Origin: Bacillota bacterium
GTDB lineage: Bacteria > Bacillota > Clostridia > Christensenellales > UMGS416
Length of the DNA: 64,000 nucleotides
Reading direction: 5' to 3'
Assembly: GCA_023435705.1 (NCBI GenBank)
Contig: JAEYRH010000014.1
Span: 62,001-126,000 of the forward strand
Positions 42,723-51,887 of this stretch are shown here, one piece after another; positions within the stretch are counted from its first letter, which is position 1, and the number at the start of each line of letters is the position of its first letter. Below the pieces are notes generated by a model that ran no database searches, was not told the origin of the DNA, and saw nothing but the letters and a program-made list of their open reading frames with translations. The position numbers and the translations under genes were made by a program.

Positions 42723-44387
42723 TTATTCCACTTTGTCGATCAGGATCAGCGACATGCCGTGCACCGGTAACGGGAAGTCAAGCCTCAATTTGCCGCCCGC
42801 CACCTCCACCGTGGCATCAGGTTCAAACAGCTCCAATGCGCCGGCAGCGCGGATCGCCTCATATTGCAGCCCCTCCGGCCAATCGGGACGGCCCTGCCGC
42901 ACCCACTCGGCATAGGCGTTGGAATGGGTCTCATCCACGCGGTAGTGCCGCACCCGCACTGTGCCGTCATAGGGCAGGTGCGCAAGCTCCAGGGATGTAT
43001 CAAACGATTCCTTCACATCCCAGTCATCGTGGTGGCAATACATCAGCACCTGCACGCTTCCGTCCGCGGCCATCGTGGCCCAGCCGCCGGCCTCCGGGCC
43101 TTCGGCAAGGCCCCATGGGTCAGCATAGCAGGTCACATCCTGGTCACGGGAGCTTGTGAGCTTCAATCGCTTTGTGCCCAACCGAGCCAGCAGGCGAAAG
43201 AGGTTCAACACCGGCTTGTCGATGCCCTGCGTGGAAAAGGTGCGTGTGCCCTCAAAGCAGCGCTCTCCCTCAAACAGGAAGGCCCAGGCCTGGGGCCGGA
43301 TGTCCATGCCCAGCTGCTCCGCCAGGTCGGCGATGTTTTTGTAGCCGGACGCCACATAGCTGGCGTAATATTCGGTGTTGCGGAAGTTCAGGTTGAAGTT
43401 GTCGAAGCGGCCGCCGGCGGCCCAGCCGTCGGGGTCCGCCTCGGATAGCACGCACTCCAGGTGGTCATAGCCATACTTCTTGATCACATTTGCCTGGGTG
43501 CGCACGTTTTCTACCAGCGTTTGCACCGACGGCAGTTGCTTGCGCTTCAGATTCTTCGGGTCAAAGCTGTAAAGCCCGCCCTTGGTGTGGAAACTGGTGA
43601 AGTCGATCCGGGTACCCCTAGCGCCGGAATAATGGTTCACACCGTTTTTCACATGATCCAGAAACCCATCCAGAAACTTTGTGGCGTTGCCTTCCGGGTC
43701 CCGCGTGCCGGTGGTGGCGGGGCCGCCGAAGCGCACATGGGGCAGCACCGCGTGCAGCGCCGCCTCGGTGTAGTCGTAGAGCTTGCAGAATTCTGCATGG
43801 GTGCCGCGCCAGTAAAAGATGTCCGGCTCGTTCCATAGCTCGAAATACCATGTGGCCAGCTCCGCCTCGCCGTAGCGGGCCTTCAGGTGCTCCGCCAGCG
43901 CATGGATCATGTCATACCACTTTTGGTAGTCCTTCGGTGGCATCGCCCAGCCCACCCGCTGGTATTCACTCAAGTTGCCGTGGCCCTGATAACGTTTTCC
44001 GTCGGCGGCATCCCTTGGATCGGCCAGGTCCAGCGGCATGAAGCCAAACTCAAAAAAGGGCTTGCAGCCGGCAGCTAGCTGGGTGTCCAGGATCTTGTCC
44101 ACGGTGCTGAAGGTGTAAATGGGGTTGCCTTCTTCATCCTCCGTATAAAGGTTGGTGGAGCCCCATTTGTAAAACGGGTGCAGGATGCCGGTGCAGAACA
44201 TGTGGTGCACGCGCACATAGTATGGCTTTTCCATCTGCCCGAACTTTTTCAAAAGCGCCATGCCGCCCGGTGTGTGGGTGTAGTTGCATTCGTCATAGCC
44301 GATGTAGTTCCAGTTGTGGGGGAAGTCGCCCAGCCACTGCCCGGCATCCACGCGAAATTCAATCTGATTGCTCACAGGCCACCTCAC
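42723..44387 (-). CDS. GH39-like glycoside hydrolase (beta-xylosidase type), intracellular
   Basis: A 554-residue clan GH-A hydrolase resembling GH39. Acid/base Glu187 is in FELWNEPD and the candidate nucleophile Glu317 is in CVLSEADPD, 130 residues later; a C-terminal beta domain (about 380-554) with the NLFRLLARLG segment follows, as in beta-xylosidases. The nucleophile context (SEAD rather than the more usual SEW) is a variation. No signal peptide. The GTG at 44387 overlaps the stop of the upstream gene (GTGA), so the two are coupled; an in-frame GTG at 44375 is an alternative start. Confidence 0.8.
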   Translation of the reverse strand: MRWPVSNQIEFRVDAGQWLGDFPHNWNYIGYDECNYTHTPGGMALLKKFGQMEKPYYVRVHHMFCTGILHPFYKWGSTNLYTEDEEGNPIYTFSTVDKILDTQLAAGCKPFFEFGFMPLDLADPRDAADGKRYQGHGNLSEYQRVGWAMPPKDYQKWYDMIHALAEHLKARYGEAELATWYFELWNEPDIFYWRGTHAEFCKLYDYTEAALHAVLPHVRFGGPATTGTRDPEGNATKFLDGFLDHVKNGVNHYSGARGTRIDFTSFHTKGGLYSFDPKNLKRKQLPSVQTLVENVRTQANVIKKYGYDHLECVLSEADPDGWAAGGRFDNFNLNFRNTEYYASYVASGYKNIADLAEQLGMDIRPQAWAFLFEGERCFEGTRTFSTQGIDKPVLNLFRLLARLGTKRLKLTSSRDQDVTCYADPWGLAEGPEAGGWATMAADGSVQVLMYCHHDDWDVKESFDTSLELAHLPYDGTVRVRHYRVDETHSNAYAEWVRQGRPDWPEGLQYEAIRAAGALELFEPDATVEVAGGKLRLDFPLPVHGMSLILIDKVE

Positions 44388-45061
44388 AGGCTTTCCAGGA
44401 TCTGGCGGGCGCGGGTAAAGCCGGTGCGCCCGGAGTTATAGACCGGCACCGCCGTGGCGCCCAGCTCCTTTTCTATGGCAGACATGGACACCTGCGCCAG
44501 CACGATGGCATCCACCTTGTGGGATAAACTCTCGATAGCCTCCAGCAGCATGTCGTTATGTCGGCGCACATCACCGGCGCGCAGAGCCTGAAACGCCTCA
44601 GAGAGCAGCACCGGCGTTACCTCCACAGGCTTTCCGGCCTCCGTCGCTGCCTGCTCCAGCAACCGCTGGGAGGAGGGCATTGTGGAGGGCAGCGTGCCGA
44701 TCAGGCCCACCCGGCGGCCCTGCCGCACAGCCAGGTCCATCATCGGGCGGTCGATGTTTATAAGCGGCGTGTTGATCATGGGGCTTGCGTGCTCGACAGC
44801 CTGGTTAAACGTTGAGCAGCCCAGCATGATCAGGTCGCAACCGGCCTCTTCCAGAAACCGGCAATAGGTGGCGAACTTAAAGAAGTTGACCTTTGGGATT
44901 GTGCCAATGGGCGCGCGCAGGTTGTCGCGCTGAATCGTATCATCGCCCAGGTGCATCACTTTCACACCGGGCAGCAGCTCATTGGCGTAGGGCTGCACGG
45001 TTTGCGCGGTGAACACGGCGGCATGAATGATGCCCAACGTTTTACCAGTGAGGGTTGACAT
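44384..45061 (-). CDS. Aspartate/glutamate racemase superfamily protein with one catalytic Cys
   Basis: A 225-residue protein of the Asp/Glu/hydantoin racemase fold. The first catalytic cysteine is present (Cys82 in LGCST), but the place of the second, normally in an LxCTxM-like motif, reads LAQVSM with Gln190. A two-base racemase mechanism is therefore unlikely; it may be a one-base isomerase, a decarboxylase-like or hydrolytic relative, or a binding protein. It is coupled to the GH39-like gene. AGGAGG precedes the ATG, and TATACT on the minus strand (45093-45098) may be its -10 box. Confidence 0.78.
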   Translation of the reverse strand: MSTLTGKTLGIIHAAVFTAQTVQPYANELLPGVKVMHLGDDTIQRDNLRAPIGTIPKVNFFKFATYCRFLEEAGCDLIMLGCSTFNQAVEHASPMINTPLINIDRPMMDLAVRQGRRVGLIGTLPSTMPSSQRLLEQAATEAGKPVEVTPVLLSEAFQALRAGDVRRHNDMLLEAIESLSHKVDAIVLAQVSMSAIEKELGATAVPVYNSGRTGFTRARQILESL

Positions 45062-45130
45062 CGCGGTTCCTCCTAGTCCGATTTCCGTGAACAGTATACT
45101 CCCGTTTCAGGGGTCGGGAAAGCTCTGTGG

Positions 45131-45159
45131 TTGACAAGCGCTGAAATGATCCTGATAAT
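45131..45159 (+). promoter_or_regulatory. Strong promoter of the isomerase gene
   Basis: TTGACA (45131-45136), 17-bp spacer, GATAAT (45154-45159). The predicted start near 45166 leaves a leader of only about 13 nt that begins at the GGAGG ribosome site. Confidence 0.7.
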
Positions 45160-45178
45160 TGAGCCGGAGGTATGGAAT

Positions 45179-45988
45179 ATGCGATATGGGTATTGCACCG
45201 GCATGGCATCGCGGGGAGACAACACCGGGATCGGCATGGGCACCCTGCTGGCTCTGCTGGCTGCGGGGTATGATTATGTGGAGCTTCCGCTGGCGCAGAT
45301 GATGGCGCTGGACGATGCTGCGTTCCGTTCATCGGTGTTGGGGCCGTTGCAGGCCTCAGGCTTGCCTTGCGGGGCGTGCAACAACTTTTTGCCGGCAACC
45401 CTGCGGCTGACGGGGCCGGAGGCCGACCTGCCCGCTGCAAGGGAATATACCCGCAGGGCGTTGGACCGGGCGGCATTGCTTGGGGCGGAGAAGGTGGTGT
45501 TCGGATCCTCCGGCGCACGCAACCTGCCCATCGGTTGGGGCAGACAGCAGGGTTGGGAGCAACTCGTGGCCGCCGCGCGCATGGCGGGGGAGGAAGCCAC
45601 AGCCCGTGGCATCCTCATCGTGCTGGAGCCATTGAACCGGATCGAGAGCAACATCCTGAACACACTGACGGAAACGCTCATGCTGATGCGTGAAGCCGAC
45701 CACCCCTTGGTACGCTGCCTGGCAGACAGCTTCCATTTTTCCGTCGGCAACGAAGACCCGGCGGCACTTGCCGCAGAGGTCGCCGAGCTTGGGCACATCC
45801 ACATTGCCCGGACGCTGGGGCGGGTCATGCCGGACAGTGATGATCCTGGTTTGGAAGCGTTCCTGAAGGCGCTGGTTGAGGCAGGGTATCGTGGGACGAT
45901 ATCCATCGAAGCCGGTTGCAACGGTGATTTCCAGGCGGAAACAAAGCGGGCGCTCCGGTGGGTGAAGGGGTTTGTCTCCGGGGTATAG
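45179..45988 (+). CDS. Sugar phosphate isomerase/epimerase-like TIM barrel
   Basis: A 269-residue xylose-isomerase-like TIM barrel (AP endonuclease family 2 fold). Metal ligands are suggested by Glu residues in YDYVELPL, VLEPLNRIES and GTISIEAGCN, and by the His pair region FHFSVGN / LGHIHIAR. Relatives interconvert ketoses or inositol derivatives; the substrate is not evident. The start is ATG 45179, eight bases after GGAGG; the frame upstream to 45131 is the promoter itself. It stands alone between the GH39 pair (divergent) and the serine hydrolases. Confidence 0.85.
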   Translation: MRYGYCTGMASRGDNTGIGMGTLLALLAAGYDYVELPLAQMMALDDAAFRSSVLGPLQASGLPCGACNNFLPATLRLTGPEADLPAAREYTRRALDRAALLGAEKVVFGSSGARNLPIGWGRQQGWEQLVAAARMAGEEATARGILIVLEPLNRIESNILNTLTETLMLMREADHPLVRCLADSFHFSVGNEDPAALAAEVAELGHIHIARTLGRVMPDSDDPGLEAFLKALVEAGYRGTISIEAGCNGDFQAETKRALRWVKGFVSGV

Positions 45989-46004
45989 CCATAGCCTTTA
46001 CCGG

Positions 46005-46033
46005 TTGACACTGCCGCCTGATGACAGTATAGT
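46005..46033 (+). promoter_or_regulatory. Promoter of the first serine hydrolase gene
   Basis: TTGACA (46005-46010), 17-bp spacer, TATAGT (46028-46033), 38 nt before the start codon. Confidence 0.7.
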
Positions 46034-46070
46034 GATGCCTGTGTGACAAAGACTGGAAGGGGTGAAGATC

Positions 46071-47231
46071 ATGTCCAATTTCAACGACCTGTCCGCGCTT
46101 CTGGAATCCTTTACCAAAAACGGCCCGTCGGGCTGTGGCTGCGGCATTGTCAAAGATGGAAAGATGCTTTATGAGGGCTATTATGGCCTGGCAGACATCG
46201 AAAACAACAAGCCCGTGACCAGCGAGACCGTTTACCGGCTGTTTTCGATGACCAAGGTGATCGTCTGCACAGCGGCAATGATGCTGTTTGAACGTGGCAA
46301 GTTCCTGCTGGATGACCCGCTGTATGAATATTTCCCTGAGTATAAAAACATCAACCGCGTGCAGGCCAATGGAAATGGCAACGTGTCCATTGTGCCAGTG
46401 CAGAACCCGATGCTGGTGAAGCACGCCTTCTCCATGGCAGTGGGCCTGCCTTATGCCGGCGGCAAGTCGCTCACAGCGCAGGAGATGGTTCGCGTTCGTA
46501 ACGAACTGGTGGCCACCCATGGCAAATACAATCTCCAGACCGAGATCAAGGCCATGGCCCAGGTGCCGATTGCCTTTGAACCGGGCACACGGTGGCTGTA
46601 TGGCTACGGCCATGAGCTCGTGGCAGGCCTGATTGAGGTGGCCTCCGGCATGACAGTGGGCGAGTTCCTGCAAAAGGAGATCTTCGAGCCGCTGGGCATG
46701 ACCAGCACCGGTTACCGGTATCGCGGAGACATTGAGGAGCGGATGATCACGCACTATCAGCGCAGCGACGATGGCAAGCTGGTGCGATCAGTGGGCTTTT
46801 TGGATGACAACCACAAGCCAGACGCCATTTATGAGGCCGGCGGCGCCGGGCTTTATTCCACGGTGCGCGACTATCTGCGGTTTGCCCAGATGATGGCCAA
46901 CGGTGGCACTTTGGATGGTGAGATGATCATCGGCCGCAAAACTATCGATCTCATGCGCCGCAACCAATTGAATGAGGCGCAAATGAAGGATTTCACCAAT
47001 CCCTATCTGGCCGGTTATGGCTATGGCCTGGGTGTGCGCACAATGATGGACCCGGCTGCAGGCAACAGCAACAGCTCTGTGGGTGAATTCGGCTGGACTG
47101 GCGCTCTGGGCACCTGGACGGCCATTGACCCCAGCGAGAACCTGGCCATCGTCTATATGCACCAGATGATGCCCAACCTGGAGCAGTTCCACCACCACCG
47201 CGTCCGCGCTGTGGCCTACGGTTGCCTCTAA
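46071..47231 (+). CDS. Beta-lactamase-fold serine hydrolase, paralogue 1
   Basis: A 386-residue serine hydrolase of the class C beta-lactamase / family VIII esterase group. The catalytic SxxK is Ser59-Met-Thr-Lys62; the second motif region reads RWLYGYGHELVAGLIE and the third GYGYGLGVRTMMD ... FGWTGALGTW. No signal peptide, so it is not a secreted beta-lactamase; family VIII esterases hydrolyse short acyl esters. It has its own promoter and a strong terminator, unlike paralogues 2-4, which share a second promoter. ATG 46071 follows AAGGGG; GTG 46062 is less likely. Confidence 0.9.
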   Translation: MSNFNDLSALLESFTKNGPSGCGCGIVKDGKMLYEGYYGLADIENNKPVTSETVYRLFSMTKVIVCTAAMMLFERGKFLLDDPLYEYFPEYKNINRVQANGNGNVSIVPVQNPMLVKHAFSMAVGLPYAGGKSLTAQEMVRVRNELVATHGKYNLQTEIKAMAQVPIAFEPGTRWLYGYGHELVAGLIEVASGMTVGEFLQKEIFEPLGMTSTGYRYRGDIEERMITHYQRSDDGKLVRSVGFLDDNHKPDAIYEAGGAGLYSTVRDYLRFAQMMANGGTLDGEMIIGRKTIDLMRRNQLNEAQMKDFTNPYLAGYGYGLGVRTMMDPAAGNSNSSVGEFGWTGALGTWTAIDPSENLAIVYMHQMMPNLEQFHHHRVRAVAYGCL

Positions 47232-47263
47232 AGCTGCGACTTATAAACAAAAACTCAATCTTG

Positions 47264-47304
47264 AGGGCTTTTGTCTGACGAAATCAGGCAAAAGCCCTTT
47301 CTCC
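47264..47304 (+). terminator. Terminator after serine hydrolase 1
   Basis: AGGGCTTTTGTCTGA and TCAGGCAAAAGCCCT form a 15-bp stem with one wobble pair and are followed by TTTCTCC. Confidence 0.85.
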
Positions 47305-47314
47305 TAAATCCGCC

Positions 47315-47342
47315 TTGACATTGGGTTCCTGTGGGTTATAAT
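47315..47342 (+). promoter_or_regulatory. Consensus promoter of the esterase operon
   Basis: TTGACA (47315-47320), 16-bp spacer, TATAAT (47337-47342): both hexamers are perfect. Just downstream ATTAG-AACA-CTAAT forms a small palindrome that could be an operator. Confidence 0.75.
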
Positions 47343-47431
47343 CTAGTTAATTAGAACACTAATCAAATTGAATGCTAAATCATGTTTTCCATCTATTCCG
47401 GTTATCCAGTAAACAACCAAGGAGGGTTATC

Positions 47432-48604
47432 ATGGCCACAACTGCGAAGTTGGACAAGCTGCTGCAAGGCTTTGTGGACAAGGGTCTGCCAGGCTGCGCG
47501 CTCAAGGTGATGCAGCGTGGCAAGACGGTTTATGAGGGGTATTTCGGATGCTCCGATGTGGATACGAAAGCTCCCGTCACAGACCGATCGGTGTTCCGGC
47601 TGGCATCCATGTCAAAGCTCCCGCTCTACACCACGATGATGATGCTGTATGAGCGCGGCAAATTCCTGATGAGTGACCCGATCCATAAATTCCTCCCCGA
47701 GTGGAAGGAAATGAAGAAGTTTACTACAGACGCAAACGGGACTGTCCGGGTGGTGCCCACAGATGGCCCCATCACAATCCGCGATGTCATGTCAATGAAA
47801 TGCGGGCTGCCCTATTGCAACTTCCCCGGCCAGACCGATAACCTCACATTGAAGAGCATGCAGAAACACATGCAGCCACTCTGGGACAAGGGTCATTTCA
47901 CCAACCGGGAGCAGGTGGCAGCGATGGCGCAAGCCACACTGGCCTTTGAGCCGGGCACTCACTGGCTGTATGGCTTTTCCAGCGAGCTTGCCGCAGCGGT
48001 GATCGAGGCAGTGTGTGACAAACCCATTGACGATGTGTTTCAGGAATTCCTGTTTGATCCGCTGGGAATGGAGGACACCCGCTCCCGCTTCTTTGGTGAC
48101 ATCCAGCAGCGCATGGTCAAGCTGTATCAGAAGCAGCCGGATGGCAAGCTGGTGCCGGGCACAACCATGTTTGATCAGAAGCACCTGCCGGGCCCCGAGC
48201 ATGAGGCAGGGTGGGCCAGGCTTTTCTCCACCGCCGGCGATTTCTCCAAGCTCATGCAGATGCTGGCCAATGGCGGCGAATACGGCGGCGTGCGGATCAT
48301 GGGCCGCAAAACCATTGATCTCATGCGATCCAATGGTTTGACTGAGGACCAGATGAAGGATTATGAAAACCCCTATGAAATGGGTTACGGTTATGGATAC
48401 GGCGTGCGCACGCTGATCGACAAGCAGAAGGGTAACCACAACGGCTCGTTGGGTGCCTTCGGCTGGACCGGGGGCTTCGGGACCTGGTGTGAAGCCGATC
48501 CGTCTGAAGGGGTCTCGATCGTCTACATGCACAACATGATACCCACTGAGGAGCTCTATCACCACCATCGCGTGCGCAGCGCCGCTTATGGCTGCATCGA
48601 ATAG
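47432..48604 (+). CDS. Beta-lactamase-fold serine hydrolase, paralogue 2
   Basis: A 390-residue paralogue of the preceding gene product, with Ser59-Met-Ser-Lys62, HWLYGFSSELAAAVIE and GYGYGVRTLID ... FGWTGGFGTW. The C-terminus (IVYMHNMIPTEELYHHHRVRSAAYGC) is nearly a shared signature of all four. The ATG at 47432 is chosen for the AAGGAGGG before it. First gene of a long operon of three serine hydrolases, four esterases and probably the arabinofuranosidase. Substrate unknown; no export signal. Confidence 0.9.
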   Translation: MATTAKLDKLLQGFVDKGLPGCALKVMQRGKTVYEGYFGCSDVDTKAPVTDRSVFRLASMSKLPLYTTMMMLYERGKFLMSDPIHKFLPEWKEMKKFTTDANGTVRVVPTDGPITIRDVMSMKCGLPYCNFPGQTDNLTLKSMQKHMQPLWDKGHFTNREQVAAMAQATLAFEPGTHWLYGFSSELAAAVIEAVCDKPIDDVFQEFLFDPLGMEDTRSRFFGDIQQRMVKLYQKQPDGKLVPGTTMFDQKHLPGPEHEAGWARLFSTAGDFSKLMQMLANGGEYGGVRIMGRKTIDLMRSNGLTEDQMKDYENPYEMGYGYGYGVRTLIDKQKGNHNGSLGAFGWTGGFGTWCEADPSEGVSIVYMHNMIPTEELYHHHRVRSAAYGCIE

Positions 48605-48618
48605 GGGAGGGACGGGTT

Positions 48619-49818
48619 ATGTCTGACTTCAAGGATCTGGACAAGCTTTTGCAGAAATTCGTGGATGACGGCCTGCCAGGCTGCTCGTGCGTGATCTCCA
48701 AGAAGGGCGAGATCCTCTATGAGAACTATTTCGGCTGGGCCGATGTGGAGGCTGGGGTGCCACTGGGCCGCAGCCATGTGTTCCGCCAGGCGTCGCTCAC
48801 CAAGATCGCGATGTACACCGTGGCGATGATGCTTTATGAGCAGGGCAAATTCCTGATGAACGACCCAATATACGAGTATTTCCCCGAATGGCGCAACTCC
48901 ACGAAGACCGTCCATCTTGAAAACGGCAGCGTTGCTGTTGTGCCGGTGGATCACCCGATCACCATCAAGAACATCATGAACATGACCTGCGGCCTGCCCT
49001 ATGACATGATCATGGGCGACGTGCCGGTGCAGCACCCCACTTCCGAACGGATGGCCGCTGCGATGAAGCCGTTAAAGGAGAAGGGGTATTACACGCTGCG
49101 GGAGCAGATCAATGCCATCTCCCAGGTGCCGCTGGCCTTCGAACCGGGCACTCGCTGGCTTTATGGGTTTGCCAGCGAGCTCACTGCCGGCCTGCTGGAG
49201 GCAATCTGCGGCAAACCGGCGGAGTTGGTCATCAAGGAGATGCTCTTCGAGCCGCTGGGCATGGAGAGCTCCGCCAATTTCACCTTTGGCGACCTTTCAG
49301 AAAGGCTCGTCAAGAACTATTACCTGAAGCCAGGCAAGCAGCTTGGCGAGGCAGAGGCACTCGTGGTGCCCTCTACTGAGCGCGACGCCAAATTCGTGGG
49401 GCCGTTGGGCACCGTGCCAGGTTTTGCCCGCGTGATTACCAACTGCTGGGATTACACCAAGCTCATGCAGATGCTGGCCAATGGCGGTGTTTACAATGGG
49501 GTGCGCATGATGGGCCGCAAGACCATTGACCTGATGCGCACCAACACGCTGACAGACACGATGATCCGTGAGGACTACTGGAATTCCTATCTGGCCGGTT
49601 ATGGCTATGGCTACGGCGTGCGCACGATGTCGCACCCCAGTGAAGGCAACCACAACGGTTCGTTGGGTGCGTTCGGGTGGACCGGAGGCTCCGGCACCTG
49701 GGCCGAAGCGGACCCCGCCGAGGGTGTTTCCATCGTCTATATGCACAACCTGCAGCCCAACCTGGAGGAATACCACCACCTGCGGCTGCGGGCCACGGCC
49801 TACGGCTGCCTGAAATGA
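48619..49818 (+). CDS. Beta-lactamase-fold serine hydrolase, paralogue 3
   Basis: A 399-residue paralogue with Ser59-Leu-Thr-Lys62, RWLYGFASELTAGLLE, and GYGYGVRTMSH ... FGWTGGSGTW. It differs from the others by a short insertion around residues 240-260. It lies 14 bp after paralogue 2 with GGGGAGGG before the ATG. The four copies have clearly diverged, which suggests different acyl or sugar specificities rather than a recent duplication. Confidence 0.9.
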   Translation: MSDFKDLDKLLQKFVDDGLPGCSCVISKKGEILYENYFGWADVEAGVPLGRSHVFRQASLTKIAMYTVAMMLYEQGKFLMNDPIYEYFPEWRNSTKTVHLENGSVAVVPVDHPITIKNIMNMTCGLPYDMIMGDVPVQHPTSERMAAAMKPLKEKGYYTLREQINAISQVPLAFEPGTRWLYGFASELTAGLLEAICGKPAELVIKEMLFEPLGMESSANFTFGDLSERLVKNYYLKPGKQLGEAEALVVPSTERDAKFVGPLGTVPGFARVITNCWDYTKLMQMLANGGVYNGVRMMGRKTIDLMRTNTLTDTMIREDYWNSYLAGYGYGYGVRTMSHPSEGNHNGSLGAFGWTGGSGTWAEADPAEGVSIVYMHNLQPNLEEYHHLRLRATAYGCLK

Positions 49819-49828
49819 GGAGAGAGCA

Positions 49829-51004
49829 ATGAGTGATTTTTCCAATCTGGACGCAATCCTCAGACAGTTCGCAAAGAGCAGTGTGCCAAGCTGCTCCTGC
49901 GCCGTCGCCCGTGATGGCGAGATCCTCTATGAGGGGTACTACGGTTATGCCGATCTGGAAACTAAGAAGCCTGTGGGGCCAGGCTCCCTCTACCGTCAAG
50001 CTTCGATGACCAAATTGGTCACGTACACGATCCTGATGATGCTCCATGAGCGCGGTGCGTTTCTGATGCACCAGCCCATCTCTGACTTTTTTCCCGAGTG
50101 GGCGCACAAAACCAAGTTTGTGCGCAGCGCCAACGGCGATGTCGCCGTGGTGCCGCTGGAAAAACCAATCACCGTGAAAGATGCCGTGATCATGACCTGC
50201 GGCATGCCCTACTGCTTTGGCCCGGCCAGTGAAGACAGCACCAATCTCACGCTGCTGGCAATGAGCAAGGCGATGGAGCCGCTCTGGGCCAGGGGCCATT
50301 ACCGCGTGCGGGAGGCCATCCGCGCCATGGCGGATGTGCCGGTGGCCTTCGAGCCAGGCTCCCACTGGATGTATGGCTTTGGCAGCGAGCTGGTGGGCGG
50401 CGTGGTGGAAGAGCTCACCGGCATGCCGTTGTATCAGGTGATGCGGGAGTTCATCTTTGAGCCACTTGGCATGAAGGATACCGACACGCTGTTCCGCGAT
50501 GACTTGCAGGAGCGGCTAGTGACCGCCTATGCGCCCACGGCGGACGGGTTTCAGAGAATGCCCGCCAGCCTCGACCGCGGCCAAATCCCTGGTGAGGAAA
50601 ACGAGGAGGGCAGGCCGTCGCTGATGACCAACGTGCGGGATTTCACCAAGCTCATGCAGCTGTGGGCCTGCGGCGGTGAATATCAGGGCAAGCGCCTGAT
50701 CAGTGAGCATTCACTCCGGCTGATGCGCACCAATTGCCTGACCGGTGACGCGCTGCGCGACTATCAAAACGATGCCTACAACGCTGGCTATGGCTACGGT
50801 TATGGCGTGCGCACATTGATGGATCGCTATCCCGGCGGTGCCAGCGGGTCCATCGGTTCCTTCGGCTGGACCGGCGGCTTCGGCACCTGGTGTGAGGCCG
50901 ACCCAGTGGAGCATGTCTCCATCGTCTATATGCATAACATGATGCCCAACCAGGAAATGGATCACCACCACCGCGTGCGGGCCGCTGCCTATGGCAGCCT
51001 GTGA
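49829..51004 (+). CDS. Beta-lactamase-fold serine hydrolase, paralogue 4
   Basis: A 391-residue paralogue with Ser59-Met-Thr-Lys62, HWMYGFGSELVGGVVEE and GYGYGVRTLMD ... FGWTGGFGTW. It starts 10 bp after paralogue 3 (GAGGAGAG upstream) and its stop is immediately followed by the ribosome site of the first alpha/beta-hydrolase, so the two enzyme types are translated together. Confidence 0.9.
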   Translation: MSDFSNLDAILRQFAKSSVPSCSCAVARDGEILYEGYYGYADLETKKPVGPGSLYRQASMTKLVTYTILMMLHERGAFLMHQPISDFFPEWAHKTKFVRSANGDVAVVPLEKPITVKDAVIMTCGMPYCFGPASEDSTNLTLLAMSKAMEPLWARGHYRVREAIRAMADVPVAFEPGSHWMYGFGSELVGGVVEELTGMPLYQVMREFIFEPLGMKDTDTLFRDDLQERLVTAYAPTADGFQRMPASLDRGQIPGEENEEGRPSLMTNVRDFTKLMQLWACGGEYQGKRLISEHSLRLMRTNCLTGDALRDYQNDAYNAGYGYGYGVRTLMDRYPGGASGSIGSFGWTGGFGTWCEADPVEHVSIVYMHNMMPNQEMDHHHRVRAAAYGSL

Positions 51005-51015
51005 GGAGGAGCCAA

Positions 51016-51870
51016 ATGGAAGGATTCCGCATCCCGGATCAGTTCCGCAAGCGAGCCGAACCGGTGGGTGAGGTCAGGCAGCTGCACTACCGGTCGAAGG
51101 TATACAACCCTGATTTGCCGGAATACGGCCAGGAATACACCAAATCAGTGCGTGTCTATCTGCCTGCCGGGTATGACAATGGCAAGACCTACCCCGTAGT
51201 TTATGTGCTGCATGGCGGCGGGGGAGACGATTATCACGACTGGCTCAGTGAGAACGACCCCAACCCCGCCTGGATCCTGGAGAACCTGGTGCATACCGGT
51301 GAAATAGAGCCTTGTGTGCTCGTGTTCCCGAATTGCCGCTCCGACGTCAACCAGGCCCACGGATACCTCAGATGGAATTCAGCCTATACCTTCGGGCCCG
51401 ATTTGCGATATGACCTGATTCCCTTTATCGAAGCGCACTTCTCTGTGAGCAGGCGGCGTGAAGGCCGTGCCATCTGCGGCCTTTCATTGGGTGGATTTCA
51501 GACAGCGCAGATCGGTATCGGTGAGTTGTATGATCTGTTCGGCTGGTACGGCGTGTTCAGCGCCTCGTTCAACGGCGGAAACGGCATGACCTTCTCCGTG
51601 GACAAAGCGCTGGAGATCATCCACAACAGCCCCTATGACCTTGGCCATCTCTATCTGCTTTGCGGCACATTGGACCCGGCCTGTTATGCCACGTTCTCCC
51701 GCGACGTGGCGCTGCTGGCGGAAAAGATCCCCGGGTCAGGCAAGATCATTGAGGGTGTGAACTACACCGCCGAAGAAGCCGTCGGCGGCAAGCACGATTA
51801 TGCCGTGTGGCAATATGGCCTTTACCGCTTCCTGCGGCTGGCATTCAAAGTACGTGTTGACCAAACCTGA
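51016..51870 (+). CDS. Alpha/beta-hydrolase esterase 1 (Fes/acetyl-xylan-esterase-like)
   Basis: A 284-residue esterase-D-family hydrolase. Nucleophile Ser157 is in CGLSLGG; YVLHGGGGDD is the oxyanion loop and GGKHDYAVWQYG contains the likely catalytic His. Unlike the next three esterases it lacks the N-terminal beta-sandwich. ATG 51016 follows GAGGAGG; the earlier GTG is on the ribosome site. Members deacylate xylans, feruloyl sugars or siderophores; here the sugar setting favours acyl-oligosaccharides. No signal peptide. Confidence 0.88.
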   Translation: MEGFRIPDQFRKRAEPVGEVRQLHYRSKVYNPDLPEYGQEYTKSVRVYLPAGYDNGKTYPVVYVLHGGGGDDYHDWLSENDPNPAWILENLVHTGEIEPCVLVFPNCRSDVNQAHGYLRWNSAYTFGPDLRYDLIPFIEAHFSVSRRREGRAICGLSLGGFQTAQIGIGELYDLFGWYGVFSASFNGGNGMTFSVDKALEIIHNSPYDLGHLYLLCGTLDPACYATFSRDVALLAEKIPGSGKIIEGVNYTAEEAVGGKHDYAVWQYGLYRFLRLAFKVRVDQT

Positions 51871-51887
51871 TAGAAAGGGTAGCTCAT

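Noticed and set aside
46071..51004. Beta-lactamase antibiotic resistance
   Set aside because: The four proteins have the fold and SxxK, but no signal peptide, an atypical second motif and a glycan-esterase setting; esterase activity is more likely.
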